From contig UQHQ01000006.1 in NCBI GenBank assembly GCA_900540945.1, forward strand, positions 1-64,000: a DNA stretch of 64,000 nucleotides. Reading direction: 5' to 3'. The notes below the pieces were generated by a model that saw nothing but the letters and a program-made list of their open reading frames with translations, ran no database searches and was not told the origin of the DNA. Position numbers and translations under genes: made by a program. The DNA is from an uncultured Collinsella sp. Lineage in GTDB: Bacteria > Actinomycetota > Coriobacteriia > Coriobacteriales > Coriobacteriaceae. Shown here piece by piece: positions 54,466-63,004 of the stretch. The stretch's first letter is position 1; each line of letters opens with the position of its first letter.

Positions 54466-55212
54466 TTAGTCTTGCGCGTCGTTGACGGCGACTACGGTTA
54501 GCTGGGTTTTATCGACCGTAAAAGATATGTCAAGCCCGGCGAAGGCCAGATGATAGACGCGGTTTGGCTCGTGCTTGCTGCCCGCGCGGCGCGGATCTTG
54601 GCGAAGAACCTCGACCAAGCCGGGGAGCTTTACGGGCGGGACCACGTCTTGAAGAGCTTGTGGAAACTCAACATCGAGCTCTTGCCACGGAGCATCCTCA
54701 ATCCAGCCGCCGGTCGCATCCGGGTGACAGTCGGCAAATGGAATGTAGGGCTTAATGTCGTAGATGGGCGTACCGTCGCGCAGGTCGGCCCCCAGCACAT
54801 GGATGATGGGGCCGTCGTCGGTAAGCTCCACGCGGTCGAGCTTGACGCAGGTAAGCCCGATGGGATTCGGGCGAAACGGACTACGCGTGGCAAACACTCC
54901 CACGCGCTCGGCTCCTCCCAGACGCGGCGGGCGCACGGTTTTCGACCATTTTGCGTTGGTTCCGGACCTGTCCCGCGTTTTGGCATCGGCGGCTATGTCC
55001 TTAGCCGCGCCGCCGGGCGTGCCGTTTTCGAAGCGCCAGAGCAGCCACAGGTGAGAGAAGGAGTCCAGACCCTCAACCGCCGCATTGGAGGCAAATTCCG
55101 GCTCAAAGACGATGCGTCCCTGCAGATGGGGCGCCAAAAAGCTGTTGCGCGGAATGCCGAACTTCTGCGGCAGGTCGGTATGTATGTGTGCAATAGGTTC
55201 CATGCCGGTCAT
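54466..55212 (-). CDS. trmO: tRNA (N6-threonylcarbamoyladenosine37-N6)-methyltransferase
   Basis: The 248-residue protein has the TsaA/TrmO beta-barrel signatures (GIPRNSFLAPHLQGRIVFEPEF, LDSFSHLWLLWRF, GVFATRSPFRPNPIGLT, GTPIYDIKPYIPFAD) and methylates t6A at position 37 of tRNA-Thr. A C-terminal extension follows the barrel. No clear ribosome site precedes either candidate ATG (55,212 or 55,203). Confidence 0.9.
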   Translation of the reverse strand: MTGMEPIAHIHTDLPQKFGIPRNSFLAPHLQGRIVFEPEFASNAAVEGLDSFSHLWLLWRFENGTPGGAAKDIAADAKTRDRSGTNAKWSKTVRPPRLGGAERVGVFATRSPFRPNPIGLTCVKLDRVELTDDGPIIHVLGADLRDGTPIYDIKPYIPFADCHPDATGGWIEDAPWQELDVEFPQALQDVVPPVKLPGLVEVLRQDPRRAGSKHEPNRVYHLAFAGLDISFTVDKTQLTVVAVNDAQD

Positions 55213-55344
55213 TGTACGGCATGGAGGCGTGGGGCGTTGCGCGCAATTCTTTGTCGCGGTCTCCCGTCATGCAACCAACGGTTGCTTGGAAGGGTGCCTG
55301 CCGCCGCGTATGCTTAAGCCATCAACCAGCAGAAAGGAGCCGCT

Positions 55345-56172
55345 ATGGCCATTGCAGAAAAGCTCATCGCTGTCCGTCGCGTCCATCACCTTACCCAGGA
55401 GCAGCTCGCCGCCAAGCTCTTCGTCACGCGCCAAGCCGTCAGCCGTTGGGAACGCGGCGAGGTCACACCGGGCATCGACATGATGAAGCTCATTGCCGCT
55501 GTGACCGGCGAGCCCCTGTCTCACCTGCTCGAAATGCCCGAGCACCATTGCCAGAGCTGCGGCATGATACTCACGCCCGGCGGCTGCGGCACCGATGCCA
55601 CGGGCGTCACGACCGAACATTACTGCAAGTGGTGCTACGACCACGGCCAGTACACCTACGACACCACGATGGAGGCAATGATCGAGGACTGTGCCCCGCG
55701 CCTGGCGCAAAACACCGGCATGTCGCTCGACGAAGCCGTCTCGCTCATGGGCGCCGTCCTGCCGCAACTGGAGCGCTGGCGCACCGTGCAGGAAAACGAG
55801 GAACGCTACGGCGCCGAGGCTCGGGCTCGCTATGGCAATGAGGCTATCGATGCAGCAAACGAAACGTTACTGGATATGGATCCTCAGACATGGAACGACA
55901 TGAAGGAACTTGAACGCGCTGTTCTGGGCCAGCTTTCGATTGCCATGGGCATTGGCGACCCAGAGAGCAACGAGGCTCGCAAGCTCGTCGCGATGCATCG
56001 TCGCTGGATTGCTCTCAACTGGGGATGCGAGCCCCAAGACGAGGCGTACCTGGGCCTCGCCCACGGCTATCTTGCCGACCAGCGCTTTGTTGACTACTAC
56101 GACAAGCCCTGCGGCACCGGAGCCACGGCGTTTCTGGTCCAGGCGATCGAGTCGTCGTTGACGCGCGCATAG
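55345..56172 (+). CDS. HTH_3 / zinc ribbon / TipAS-like three-domain regulator
   Basis: The 275-residue protein has an XRE HTH at residues 5-60 (LTQEQLAAKLFVTRQAVSRWERGE), a zinc ribbon at about 67-101 (CQSCGMIL, YCKWCYDHG), and a C-terminal all-helical part (about 125-275) that resembles the TipAS antibiotic-recognition domain (MHRRWI, YLGLAHGYLAD, FVDYYD). TipAS domains bind thiopeptides and similar drugs. An HTH at the N-terminus combined with TipAS is unlike classic TipA, which uses a MerR HTH. AAAGGAGCC precedes the ATG. It may be a drug-responsive repressor. Confidence 0.85.
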   Translation: MAIAEKLIAVRRVHHLTQEQLAAKLFVTRQAVSRWERGEVTPGIDMMKLIAAVTGEPLSHLLEMPEHHCQSCGMILTPGGCGTDATGVTTEHYCKWCYDHGQYTYDTTMEAMIEDCAPRLAQNTGMSLDEAVSLMGAVLPQLERWRTVQENEERYGAEARARYGNEAIDAANETLLDMDPQTWNDMKELERAVLGQLSIAMGIGDPESNEARKLVAMHRRWIALNWGCEPQDEAYLGLAHGYLADQRFVDYYDKPCGTGATAFLVQAIESSLTRA

Positions 56173-56223
56173 ACCGCGGTGGCTTTGGGTATTTCAATCA
56201 AAACCGCAACCGATTGGAGACCT

Positions 56224-56469
56224 ATGGCTACTAATCATGAGCTCGCGCTGTACGTTATGACCGGCTGCCCGTATTGCATAAAGGTCAAGCGTTTCCTTGC
56301 CGATAACGGCGTGACCATTCCCGAGCGCAATATCTCGACCGATACCGATGCCGAGCAGACACTCATCGCCGTCGGCGGAAAACGCCAGGTTCCCTGCCTG
56401 TTCATCGACGGCAAACCGCTTTATGAGTCGAGCGACATCATCGCGTGGGTGCAGGAAAACCTACTCTAG
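56224..56469 (+). CDS. Glutaredoxin-family protein
   Basis: The 81-residue protein has the CPYC active site at residues 15-18 (VMTGCPYCIKVK), cis-Pro in RQVPCLFIDG, and the GSH-binding-like ESSDIIAW. It could reduce disulfides or bind iron-sulfur. The ATG at 56,224 is preferred, with GGAG 4 nt upstream. It follows the HTH-TipAS gene after 51 nt, and a hairpin ends the unit at 56,523-56,565. Confidence 0.9.
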   Translation: MATNHELALYVMTGCPYCIKVKRFLADNGVTIPERNISTDTDAEQTLIAVGGKRQVPCLFIDGKPLYESSDIIAWVQENLL

Positions 56470-56522
56470 CACGCGCATCCCGTCCGTCCAAGACCCCAAC
56501 CCATACGGCCCAAACATGTACA

Positions 56523-56565
56523 CCAGCATCCAAAGTCGACATTTTTCGACATCTTTGGATGCTGG
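56523..56565. terminator. Hairpin after the glutaredoxin gene
   Basis: A perfect 13-bp stem CCAGCATCCAAAG / CTTTGGATGCTGG encloses a 17-base loop. There is no T-run directly after, so termination is uncertain. Confidence 0.55.
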
Positions 56566-56583
56566 CCTACAGCTTTTTGTGGG

Positions 56584-56644
56584 TAGTCATCGGGGACGTT
56601 CTTAAATGACTAGTCGTTAAAAAACGTCCCCAATGACTAGCTAG
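56584..56644. repeat. GACTAGTC/AAGAACGTCCCC palindrome at the 3' end of dus
   Basis: Two inverted half-units (TAGTCATCGGGGACGTTC and AAACGTCCCCAATGACTAG). The repeat overlaps the stop codon of the leftward dus gene (56,641-56,643), so the repeat supplies it. Confidence 0.85.
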
Positions 56645-57594
56645 CTGTGGAAGCGGGCTATGGGCGCAAGTGGCTGCTCGCGAAAGACGCGATCGACGGC
56701 GGCGCGGTATTCGTCGACCTTTTTAGTCTTGCGCACGAGCTTGTGGACGGTAGCGGGGTCGGCGAAGGCGCATTTGGCGTAGAACCACCACTCCTTCATG
56801 CGAAAGACCGCATTACCGCCAATCTCTTCTGCATATGCCGCAAACAGCGTGTCGTGGAAGCGCTGCAGCTCAGCAGCCGTTGCAGCAGGGCCGCCCTTGA
56901 CCATGCGAGCCAGCGCGGGGTTCGCAAGCAAGCCACGCCCCAGCATCACATGGCGTGTACCGGGATAGGCCTCAACCAGCGCGTCCATATCCTCAAGATC
57001 AAAAATGTCACCGTTATAGGCGACCGGAAACGGCGCGCGCTCCAGCGTCTCGCCATAAAACTCCTTGCGCGGCGTGCCCGTATAGCGGTCCTTTTGTACG
57101 CGCGGGTGCACGATCAGCTCTGCCAACGGTATGCGGCAATACAGATCGAGCACGCGCTCGTATTCGTCGTCACTCTCCAGCCCCAGCCTGGTCTTGACCG
57201 ATACCGGCAACGGCGAGCGTTCGCACACGTCGCTCAAGAACACCTCAAGTTCGTCGAGATTACGCAAGAAACCCGAGCCCTTGCCCTTGGCGACAACCGT
57301 CCCCGAGGGGCAACCCAAGTTGAGATTGACCTCGCGATAGCCCATGTCGGCGAGCACCTGTGCCGCCCACACAAACTCGTCCGCGTTCTTGGACATCAGC
57401 TGAGGCACTACGTTAAGCCCCTGGTTATTGGCAGGATCGATCTCCTTAAACGCCTTGCCGCCAAAGCGGTTGCCCACCCGCGGCGGCGGCAAAAACGGCG
57501 TGTAATAGCAATCGAGTGCGCCGAAGCACTCCGCATGCACGCGACGGAACACATGCCCGGTAATCCCCTCCATAGGGGCAAGCGAAAGAATCAT
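56641..57594 (-). CDS. tRNA-dihydrouridine synthase
   Basis: The 317-residue TIM-barrel flavoenzyme has APMEGITG at the N-terminus, VNLNLGCPSGTVVAKGKGSGFL with the catalytic Cys, SVKTRLG, and VAYNGDIFD. It reduces uridines in tRNA using FMN and NAD(P)H. The subfamily (DusC-like) cannot be settled. The stop codon lies inside a dispersed repeat. GAGAGAAG precedes the ATG. Confidence 0.92.
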   Translation of the reverse strand: MILSLAPMEGITGHVFRRVHAECFGALDCYYTPFLPPPRVGNRFGGKAFKEIDPANNQGLNVVPQLMSKNADEFVWAAQVLADMGYREVNLNLGCPSGTVVAKGKGSGFLRNLDELEVFLSDVCERSPLPVSVKTRLGLESDDEYERVLDLYCRIPLAELIVHPRVQKDRYTGTPRKEFYGETLERAPFPVAYNGDIFDLEDMDALVEAYPGTRHVMLGRGLLANPALARMVKGGPAATAAELQRFHDTLFAAYAEEIGGNAVFRMKEWWFYAKCAFADPATVHKLVRKTKKVDEYRAAVDRVFREQPLAPIARFHS

Positions 57595-57616
57595 CTACTC
57601 TTCTCTCATATCAACG

Positions 57617-57649
57617 GATGTGACAAAGGAACCGCCCCCTTGTTACATG
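57617..57649. repeat. Degenerate hairpin of the AAAGGGACAG-core family
   Basis: GATGTGACAAAGG and CCTTGTTACATGC pair imperfectly around a C-rich loop. It lies upstream of the dus start and does not abut a stop codon, unlike the other copies. Confidence 0.6.
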
Positions 57650-57734
57650 CATTATGCCTTGTGCTCCAGATGATTCACAAGGCAGAGGCAGCAGCTTGAC
57701 GATAATCACCCTTCCATCCGGCGCCTCATGCAAC

Positions 57735-57912
57735 GAAGGTGAATGGTTTTCCGCGAAGTGAACGAGTGAAATCGGACCCTCGATGCATCGACACTTTTGG
57801 AAGGCCAATTCCTGCGGTTTTATCACTCAAATCCTGCGGTTTTAGCGTCGAAAAATGTGGGTGCTTCAGGGGTCCAAATTAGGTCGTTCACTTCTCGGGA
57901 AACCATTCACCT
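57735..57912. repeat. 178-bp imperfect palindromic element, copy 2
   Basis: Outer arms AAGGTGAATGGTTTTCCGCG... and ...GGGAAACCATTCACCTT flank GGACCC...GGGGTCC inner arms and two CCTGCGGTTTT direct repeats. With copy 3 at 59,272 it brackets the frameshifted membrane protein gene. The gene-free stretch 57,595-58,092 contains this and the hairpin at 57,617. Confidence 0.85.
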
Positions 57913-58092
57913 TCGATTTGCTGTTTGTGGGCATCGGCAGCGGCTTCATGCTCCAAAAGACGACGTTCGCAATCAAACGATCACCAACAGCACGCTGTTG
58001 ACCGCTATGTATGAACAACAGACATCCTCCACTCATCTATACTCAAGAGCGTGTGCACATCGCCCCCGAAAAACGATAAGAGTCGAGGCCCC

Positions 58093-59225
58093 ATGCAGCA
58101 GCTCACCGAGCAAGAAAAGAAACGTATCCAGCGGTACTGCACATACCCCAAAATCGCAGCGACCGCACTCGTCATGTCGTTCGTAGCATGTCTGTTGATG
58201 TTGCCGCTCCAATGGTCAACGATATCGCGTTCCACCAAAAGGAATTCCTACCCGCGGGCATATATACCGCCATCGCACTCACCGTAATCGAACTCGCCAT
58301 CTTTTGCTATTGCGCTCTTGCGCCGCGCTTTGGAATGCAGGGCAAACAGTGGAAGGAACTGCAGAGCAGGCTTGCGGTGGCCCAGACCAACAAGGACCAT
58401 TCCGCGGAGGTCGCCGGCGTGCTTGCCACGCAAGCTGCCGGCCGCCTGCTCAAGAACAGCGATAACGATCTCGCGCGCAACCTGGGCGGTGCCGCCGAGG
58501 TTGCCAGCGCCGTAGGGGCAGTCGCCACGGCGGCAGACGTGCTGGCCGAGACCTCGAGCAATGCCGAGGCCATGGCAAACGCATACGGCGTGACGATTCC
58601 AAACGTCAATAAGCAGATCATAGCTCTCGCAGTGTTGCCCGCCATTGTGCTGCTTGGCGTCTACATCCCGCAGTTTGTCCAGGGAAATAACGAGCTTCAG
58701 GCAAGAAAGGCTGCAGCCGCCGAGCAGCTCGCCATCGCGCAAGATGCCTTGGAGCCCGCGTGCGAACGCGTCGCGGCAGACGACCCATACGAGTCGTATC
58801 ACGACTACGGCTACCGCATTATCGGCTATCTGCGCGATAATGACCTCGGCGCTCAAGCAGCCTATGTCTACCTTTCTTTCGATGCAGATGGCATGCTCAC
58901 GGACGTCGATTACGTCAGTCAGATCGACCCCGAGGCAAGCCTCGCAGACAACCTCGCCCGCGCCGAGCAGGATATCGCGACGCTCTGCGCCCCGCTCAAC
59001 GGGTTGGACATTTCCGTTGCCACACCGGGCCTCCTCACGCCATGCAGCCTGTCGGATGAATTTAAACAGACATTTTTAGCTGGCTCCCTATATGAAGAAA
59101 TCAGCATCAAGACGGAGGACGAATCTATCAAGTCGTACTACACCTTTGACACCGAGGCCGCAGAAGAATTCGACGAATACACCCATCCGGAAATTAGGCT
59201 CATGCTCTCTGCAAAGAAGAACTAA
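58093..59225 (+). pseudogene. Membrane protein of unknown function with a probable frameshift near 58,212
   Basis: Not recognised. From an ATG at 58,093 (weak GAGG upstream) the first frame gives a basic N-terminus and a membrane segment (IAATALVMSFVACLLMLPL). Around 58,212 the sequence continues smoothly in another frame (NDIAFHQKEFLPAGIYTAIALT) with a second membrane segment, a helical Ala-rich part, a third segment (IIALAVLPAIVLLGVYIPQFV), and a cytoplasmic or exported part with a beta-rich C-terminus to 59,225. One base appears to be lost. If not, a 345-residue protein could start at an ATG at 58,188 in the second frame, but no ribosome site supports it. The gene is bracketed by two copies of the 178-bp palindromic element. 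Confidence 0.6.
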
Positions 59226-59271
59226 AGGCTTTCGATCTAATTGCCGCTCGCGAACATCGTCTATATCTCGA

Positions 59272-59447
59272 GGTCTAATACTTTTCCGAGAAGTGAACGA
59301 CCGTATTTGGACCCCCGAAGCATCAACATTTTCAGACGCCAAAACCGCAGGATTCAACAATCAAAACCACAGGAAATTGCATCTCAAAAGTGTCGACGCT
59401 CCGGGGGTCCATTTTGACTCGTTCACTTCTCAGAAAAGTATTAGACC
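59272..59447. repeat. 176-bp imperfect palindromic element, copy 3
   Basis: Arms GGTCTAATACTTTTCCGAGA... and ...TCAGAAAAGTATTAGACC enclose a core whose CCTGCGGTTTT motifs appear on the opposite strand relative to copies 1 and 2. It lies between the membrane protein gene and the ABC transporter gene. Confidence 0.85.
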
Positions 59448-59466
59448 CCAATTTCGCGAGGGCCCA

Positions 59467-59497
59467 ATGTGACAAAGGGGCTGTCCCTTTGTCACAT
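59467..59497. repeat. Hairpin of the AAAGGGACAG-core family, overlapping a stop codon
   Basis: ATGTGACAAAGGG-GCTGT-CCCTTTGTCACAT, a perfect 13-bp stem. Its last base belongs to the stop codon of the leftward ABC transporter gene. Confidence 0.85.
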
Positions 59498-62400
59498 CAT
59501 TCGGAGCGTAGGGCTTCCACAGGATCCTTTTTGGATGCGCTGCGAGCCGGCAGTAGGCCGGCAACGACCGTCAGCAGCACCGAAATTGCAATGAGCACCA
59601 GCGCATCCTGCACGGGCAGGCTCATCAGGTTGGGTACCTGTTTGACAGCAAGCGCCCAGGTATTAACCGGGAAGCTCACGGCCACCACAACGACAATGGC
59701 AAAGACGCCGGCGATAAGCCCCTCAATAAAGGTCTCGGCATTGAATACGTTGGCCACGTTACGCTTTGACGCGCCGATCGCGCGCAGGATGCCAATCTCC
59801 TTTTTGCGTTCCAGCACGCTGATGTAGGTGATGATGCCGATCATGATGGAGCTCACCACCAAGCTGATACTCACGAATGCGATGAGCACCAAGCTGATGG
59901 TGTTCACGATGTCGGTCACCGAACCCATGATGATGCCCATGTAGTCGGTGTACGAGATCGCCTGCTCATCATGGCCAGCGGCTTTGACCTGCTTGTTGTA
60001 CGCGTCGATGTGATCGAGCACGCGCTCCTTGGCCTCAAAGTCGCGCGGGAAAATCTTGACCGAGATGGGGTCGGCCTCATCCGCATAGCCCAACGTGGTC
60101 AGATTGTTGTCGTAGGTGAGCTTCGACGCCTTCGCATAGCTCATCATGAGCGAGCTCAGGTCCTCGGCGTCCATGTTGAAGTGGATGGCACGAGCAAAGG
60201 CACTCCCATCCACGTGCATGGCGCTCGCCAGGTTGGCAAAACTCGAAGACATCTGCGTCGCCATCTGACCCATGAGCCCTGCCGCGCCTGCTTTAAGCTG
60301 GGACGATACCGTTGTCGCTATCTGGTCGCTGATTGTCTTGGTCACCTGGTCCATTGCCTGTTGCAGATACGGAGTCAGCTGCTTTTGCACATAGTCGATC
60401 ATCGCCTGCTGCAGGCGCTCGGCCAGGGCATCGCCGCCGAGCGCTTTGAGCTGGGCCAGGATTTGCTGGGCTGCTGCATCATTCTCAAGATACGCCGAGA
60501 ACGCGGCGGCAAGCTTTGACGCGTCCTTAAGATCATCGGGTGTCAGCGCCTTAAACTGATCAGACTGCAAAAAGCCCTCAAACAGCTGGTTGGCAAGCGT
60601 TCCCACCTGCTGCATTTGCTCGGGCGTGAGTTCCAGACCGTCAAAGATACCCGAGAAATCTGGGGTTGGCGCTTTTGCCATGATGTCGCTGAAGTCGATG
60701 TTCTTCCCAACACCCGAAAGGTCAATGTCCAGCCCGGATAAGTCGATACCAGAAAGGTCCATACCGCCGGCCGCACCCGAGAGTGCAGACGTATCGAACG
60801 AGAACGCGCTCTTGAGCGCCGCCTCGTCCACACTGAACATGCTGCCCAGATCCACGCCTTGCTTGGCCTCGCCCTGCAGTTCGTCGAAGGTTTTGCCCGT
60901 AAAGACATCCGTCTCGGGGTGGGCGAGTTGCTCCTGCACAATCTGCGAATCGGCGGCGCGCTCCATAAGCTGACGAGTTAGTGCATGCGTATAGGCAATG
61001 CCCGGAGACAACGCGCTCGCATTGGCCGTCTCGTTGGGTCGTACCACGCCCACAATGTGCACGTCGATACCGTCGGCAACCTTGGTGGCCATAAAGTCGG
61101 CGTCACCAGACATGTCGGTCCACATGCCAGTCTCTTCGTTTTTACGATAGGCATCGGCCGGCGACAACACCTTAAACGTCGTGGACAGCGCATCGTCGTA
61201 GGTAAAGTCGGTGCCGGACTCGGGCGTCTCAATCTTGCCGTCAGCCGTCATAGCACTGTTAACCAGGTCGTTGAGCTCATCGATATCCAACGCACCGATG
61301 CTATAGAGCGTGTAGTCGCCTACCGTACCGCGGTTCGAAAGCACCATCACGGCTTCGTTGGCAGACGTGGGCCAATGACCGGCGACGACATCGTACTGGC
61401 TGTCGAGCAGGCTCTGGTCGTCAATCATCTCGTTAAAGACCGAGGTTCCCATGGATTCCATGCTCACCGTTGCCGCCGAACTTGCGCCTCCGCTCATGGC
61501 CTCGGTCATAGCGTTGGGAACAAGCCGGACGGGCTTCTCGTCGCCCTTGCCCGCACGATAGACAACCGGCGTCACGCCGTAGCCGTACTGGATAGCGTTG
61601 ACTTCTTTATCGATGCCGTCGCCGCCGCCGTCAAGCCATGCCTTAAAGCTCGTCATATCGTTAGATTTAACACTTGCAAACATATCCTTTACGGCTGTGA
61701 CCACGGGAATCTTATCGGTCCCCTTAGCCTTGCCACCGATGACGTCATCGGACGAGCCCTCGCCCTTGGATGCCTCCTCATCGGTAGCCCCCTGCCCGCC
61801 CATCATGGACGACAGGTCGTAATCCTGCTTGGAAATGGTGAGCGGGTAACTCGAGAGCGTATCCTCCTCGACCTTTTTGATGTAATTGTTCACGCCATTG
61901 GACAGCGCCAGAATCGCCGCGATACCGATAATGCCAATCGACCCCGCAAAGGCCGTCATGGCCGTACGGCCTTTTTTGGTCATAAGGTTTCGGGCAGAAA
62001 GCCCCAGCGCCGTCACAAAGCTCATCGAGGTTTTGCGCGTAGGCTTGGCCTCGCGGCGCGTGGCGTCAGCGACATCGAAAGGATCGGAATCGTCGGTAAT
62101 CTTGCCATCCGCCAGGTTAACGATGCGCGTGGCGTATTGGTATGCCAACTCGGGATTGTGCGTGACCATGATGACCAGGCGGTCGCGCGCAACATCCTTG
62201 AGCAAGTCCATGACCTGCACGGACGTTGTAGAATCCAAGGCGCCGGTCGGCTCGTCTGCCAGCACGATCTCGGGGTCGTTGATCAGGGCACGGGCAATCG
62301 CCACGCGCTGCATCTGCCCGCCCGATAGCTGGCTCGGGCGCTTGTTAACGTGCTCGCCCAGGCCGACTTTCTCCAACGCCTCGCGCGCACGCTGGCGGCG

Positions 62401-62751
62401 CTCGGCATGCCCCACGCCCGTGAGCGTGAGCGCCAGCTCCACGTTTTCCAAAATGGTCTGATGCGGAATGAGGTTATAGCTCTGGAACACAAAGCCGATG
62501 CGGTTGTTGCGATAGGCATCCCAATCGCGATCGTGAAAGTCCTTGGTCGAGATGCCGTCGATCAGCAGGTCGCCGGAATCGAAATGATCCAGTCCGCCGA
62601 TAACATTGAGCATCGTGGTTTTACCCGAACCCGAGGGACCCAGAATGGCCACGAACTCGTTATCGCGAAAAGACAGGCTTACGCTGTCGAGCGCCACCTG
62701 CGTAAACGACTGCGTAACGTACCTTTTGCAAATACCTTTGAGCTCCAGCAT
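59497..62751 (-). CDS. MacB-like ABC transporter, ATPase fused to FtsX-type permease
   Basis: The 1084-residue protein joins an ABC ATPase (Walker A GPSGSGKTT, signature LSGGQMQR, Walker B LADEPTGALD, within residues 1-225) to an FtsX-like permease: one membrane segment near 270, a very large extracytoplasmic region (about 290-890), and three C-terminal segments with ISLVLIAFVSISLVV and ERKKEIGILRAIGASKRNV. The extracytoplasmic region includes a short Leu/Ser/Asp-rich repeat stretch (DLSGIDLSGLDIDLSG) and long helical parts. The ATG at 62,751 is chosen; GGAGAGG is 9 nt upstream and an in-frame GTG lies at 62,778. It likely exports peptides or acts mechanically on the envelope. Confidence 0.88.
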   Translation of the reverse strand: MLELKGICKRYVTQSFTQVALDSVSLSFRDNEFVAILGPSGSGKTTMLNVIGGLDHFDSGDLLIDGISTKDFHDRDWDAYRNNRIGFVFQSYNLIPHQTILENVELALTLTGVGHAERRQRAREALEKVGLGEHVNKRPSQLSGGQMQRVAIARALINDPEIVLADEPTGALDSTTSVQVMDLLKDVARDRLVIMVTHNPELAYQYATRIVNLADGKITDDSDPFDVADATRREAKPTRKTSMSFVTALGLSARNLMTKKGRTAMTAFAGSIGIIGIAAILALSNGVNNYIKKVEEDTLSSYPLTISKQDYDLSSMMGGQGATDEEASKGEGSSDDVIGGKAKGTDKIPVVTAVKDMFASVKSNDMTSFKAWLDGGGDGIDKEVNAIQYGYGVTPVVYRAGKGDEKPVRLVPNAMTEAMSGGASSAATVSMESMGTSVFNEMIDDQSLLDSQYDVVAGHWPTSANEAVMVLSNRGTVGDYTLYSIGALDIDELNDLVNSAMTADGKIETPESGTDFTYDDALSTTFKVLSPADAYRKNEETGMWTDMSGDADFMATKVADGIDVHIVGVVRPNETANASALSPGIAYTHALTRQLMERAADSQIVQEQLAHPETDVFTGKTFDELQGEAKQGVDLGSMFSVDEAALKSAFSFDTSALSGAAGGMDLSGIDLSGLDIDLSGVGKNIDFSDIMAKAPTPDFSGIFDGLELTPEQMQQVGTLANQLFEGFLQSDQFKALTPDDLKDASKLAAAFSAYLENDAAAQQILAQLKALGGDALAERLQQAMIDYVQKQLTPYLQQAMDQVTKTISDQIATTVSSQLKAGAAGLMGQMATQMSSSFANLASAMHVDGSAFARAIHFNMDAEDLSSLMMSYAKASKLTYDNNLTTLGYADEADPISVKIFPRDFEAKERVLDHIDAYNKQVKAAGHDEQAISYTDYMGIIMGSVTDIVNTISLVLIAFVSISLVVSSIMIGIITYISVLERKKEIGILRAIGASKRNVANVFNAETFIEGLIAGVFAIVVVVAVSFPVNTWALAVKQVPNLMSLPVQDALVLIAISVLLTVVAGLLPARSASKKDPVEALRSE

Positions 62752-62904
62752 GGACGGCAACCTCTCCTGCGCGGGCACACTTGCCCGCTCTCCTCCGCCG
62801 TTCGTATTCGACGCGTTTGTCCTACTCTATCCCCATTTTTTGCCGGCGCCAGTGAGGAATGTAGTGAACCACGCCAAAAAACGAACGGGACGGCGCCCAA
62901 AAGA

Positions 62905-62926
62905 AGAGGTCCCGAGCGGGACCTCT
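62905..62926. terminator. Hairpin between TlpA-like and ABC transporter genes
   Basis: AGAGGTCCCG / CGGGACCTCT forms a perfect 10-bp stem with a 2-base loop, 79 nt past the stop of the leftward TlpA-like gene. The rest of 62,752-63,004 contains nothing recognisable. Confidence 0.55.
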
Positions 62927-63004
62927 ATATGGTGGAGATTATCTTGAAAGGCAGCGGACTACTCCGCACAGCGACAAACGATCCTCGCTATGCTTACGCG
63001 TTTT

